Source: Bacteroidales bacterium
Lineage (GTDB): Bacteria; Bacteroidota; Bacteroidia; Bacteroidales; UBA932
Direction: 5' to 3'
Assembly: GCA_015060445.1 (NCBI GenBank)
Contig: SUYL01000055.1
Coordinates: forward strand, 1-45,377
Length of the DNA stretch: 45,377 bases
Made by a program: the position numbers and the translations under genes. Below the pieces are notes generated by a model that saw only the letters and a program-made list of their open reading frames with translations, searched no databases and was not told the origin of the DNA. How positions within the stretch are numbered: position 1 is the stretch's first letter; the number at the start of each line of letters is the position of its first letter. Shown piece after piece: positions 44,305 through 45,377 of this stretch.

Positions 44305-45135
44305 ATGAAAAGCATATTTTACACATTCTTTTTGCTTGCAATGGCAGCAATAATCTCTTCTTGCGGAAATAACAAACCTTCAGCACCGGTATTCGTAACA
44401 GACGAATATGGCGTTGTGGAAAAAATCAATCCACAGAACAAAGAGGTCTATCTGGTATTTACAGGACACTACAGCCATGCCGACTCCGGCAGATTTGAGA
44501 ACTTTGACGGCGTTGTTCCGGTACTCAACACACTGGAGAAAAAAGGGGTAAAGGGTTCATTCTTCCCTACAGGGGTATGCTTTGACGTTGAAAAATACCA
44601 GGAGCCTGTACGCAGGATAATAAACGGGGGACACTACCTCTCATCACACTCATATGCCCACCTGCTGCTGTGCGACGAAAACGACCGCAGCATCTCCCTT
44701 GTAAGCGAAGACTCCCTGAGGGCAGACTTTGCAATAATGGAGAACAGACTTGAGGGCTACGGTCTCACCAAAGACCAGTACTGCTGGCTCATCCCTCCAT
44801 ACGAAGTTTACGACCAGAAGGCTGTAGATGTAATGAAAGATATGGGATACAGACTGGTAAACCCTACCAGCGGATTCATAACAGGCATGGACTGGACAAG
44901 TCCGGGAGCCGACAACTACCACTCAACAGAAATGATTCTGGAGCAGTTGTGGGAATATGAAAAACAGAACACCTTCAACGGCGTTATCCTCCTTATCCAC
45001 GCAATGAATTATCCCGACAGAACCGACGCAGACCGCCCTTACACCTACCTCGGTGAAATAATAGACAGACTCAAGGAAAAAGGCTACACCTTTAAAACCA
45101 TGTTTGATGTAATTGAGGCGGAAAAGGGCAAGTAA
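44305..45135 (+). CDS. Polysaccharide deacetylase-like lipoprotein without TFDDGP
   Basis: A 276-residue lipoprotein (signal ending ISSC, Cys20). The NodB-type fold shows in VKGSFFPTGVCFD, GGHYLSSHSYAH with the HxxxH metal pair, a late VILLIHAM, and YTYLGEIIDRLKEKGYTF. The usual first motif TFDDGP is replaced by VFTGHYSHADSG, so the catalytic Asp pair is missing at that place. This variant occurs in Bacteroidota proteins, some attached to glycoside hydrolases. It may be a deacetylase with altered metal ligands or an inactive sugar-binding form. It is a single-gene unit with a strong terminator. Confidence 0.82.
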   Translation: MKSIFYTFFLLAMAAIISSCGNNKPSAPVFVTDEYGVVEKINPQNKEVYLVFTGHYSHADSGRFENFDGVVPVLNTLEKKGVKGSFFPTGVCFDVEKYQEPVRRIINGGHYLSSHSYAHLLLCDENDRSISLVSEDSLRADFAIMENRLEGYGLTKDQYCWLIPPYEVYDQKAVDVMKDMGYRLVNPTSGFITGMDWTSPGADNYHSTEMILEQLWEYEKQNTFNGVILLIHAMNYPDRTDADRPYTYLGEIIDRLKEKGYTFKTMFDVIEAEKGK

Positions 45136-45156
45136 TTTTCGGGTGGTTAGCAAAAG

Positions 45157-45200
45157 AAAAGAGGCTTAAGAAGATGATAATAATCTCTTAAGCCTCTTTT
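45157..45200. terminator. Bidirectional terminator at the right end
   Basis: A perfect 14-base stem (AAAAGAGGCTTAAG / CTTAAGCCTCTTTT) with T-runs on both strands follows the deacetylase gene. On the minus strand it also follows the zinc-ribbon reading frame at 45230. Confidence 0.85.
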
Positions 45201-45229
45201 TCAGCGGAGAGAGAGGCTCCATCAATCAG

Positions 45230-45340
45230 TTATCCTACTTTCTTTCCGCAATTACCGCAGAATGCCATTCCTGCCTTTAACGGTGTGCCGATGCGTATGG
45301 CTGTGGAACAGCCGTTACCGTTCCAGGCGTTACACGGCTC
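45230..45340 (-). pseudogene. Zinc-ribbon C-terminal fragment (possible broken gene)
   Basis: The minus strand encodes 36 residues ending GTPLKAGMAFCGNCGKKVG and a stop. The FCGNCG text is the last half of a zinc ribbon as found at the ends of many Bacteroidota proteins. An in-frame TGA at 45341-45343 blocks the frame upstream, and no ATG precedes the ribbon. A different frame is open from the window edge to 45277. The gene may be frameshifted (real or a sequence error), or the fragment may be a chance match. A terminator lies just beyond its stop, which supports a real former gene. Confidence 0.35.
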
Positions 45341-45377
45341 TCATTGAAAAGTATCTTGAAACTGCTTGAAAGCCCGC

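Overview
The window looks like a chromosomal segment of a gut-type Bacteroidales (phylum Bacteroidota). Reasons: perfect TAnnTTTG promoter elements of the Bacteroidota kind stand before many genes; Shine-Dalgarno sequences are mostly weak; there is a Bacteroidota-type Hc1 histone-like gene, a FeoA-FeoB fusion, many MKK-type signal peptides and lipoproteins, an EFR1-type flavodoxin-ferredoxin, and a dipeptidyl peptidase III with the HECLGH active site known from Bacteroides. The family cannot be fixed from the sequence. No rRNA, tRNA, IS element, prophage or CRISPR array was seen. Coding density is high and no gap without a gene exceeds about 280 bases.

Layout. 1-2720 (+): end of purB, a secreted M64 peptidase, a YjjG-like HAD phosphatase. 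2717-4366 (-): UDP-glucose dehydrogenase and a FtsB/DivIC-like protein. 4416-7812 (+): nucleotidyltransferase, CPBP membrane protease, mannose-6-phosphate isomerase with a metal-binding tail, S4 RNA-binding protein. 7861-8040: a 51-bp tandem repeat with internal dyads. 8061-10975 (-): pth and rplY, then clostripain and a DUF486 protein. 11062-14003 (+): YtxH, holin-like and small stress-type proteins, then DPP III. 14098-15726 (-): M28 peptidase. 15780-17198 (+): AGCS symporter. 17329-18438 (-): alanine racemase. 18495-22307: lipoprotein, outer-membrane beta-barrel, M6 metalloprotease, lipoprotein. 22384-22560 (-): Hc1. 22650-26132 (+): MarC, holA, an HsdR-N domain protein, CCA-adding enzyme. 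26184-27024 (-): C_GCAxxG_C_C and NifX-like proteins. 27302-29314 (-): alpha-L-fucosidase with an extra domain. 29401-32077 (+): aldo/keto reductase with ferredoxin tail and a serine hydrolase. 32092-34813 (-): DUF4468-flavin reductase fusion and S41 protease. 34860-35717 (+): EFR1 protein. 35741-36610 (-): anchored endonuclease. 36738-45135 (+): FeoAB; then bile-acid symporter family protein, acyltransferase, outer-membrane barrel and MFS in one tight run; then a polysaccharide deacetylase. 45230-45340 (-): a zinc-ribbon fragment.

The genes are mainly housekeeping and cell-envelope functions. They are mixed with an unusual number of exported peptidases (M64, C11, M49, M28, M6, S41), which suggests a protein- and peptide-using commensal; there is one fucosidase but no SusC/SusD pair. 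Metal and redox themes recur: FeoAB, EFR1, NifX-like, the Cys/His-rich ManA tail.

The most unusual signals are a strongly over-represented octamer, TCCCGACA, spread over both strands and several reading frames; the 51-bp dyad repeat array; two unusual protein fusions (GH29 plus an unknown domain, DUF4468 plus an exported flavin reductase-like domain); and the ManA tail. Motif counts were made by eye and need a computed check.
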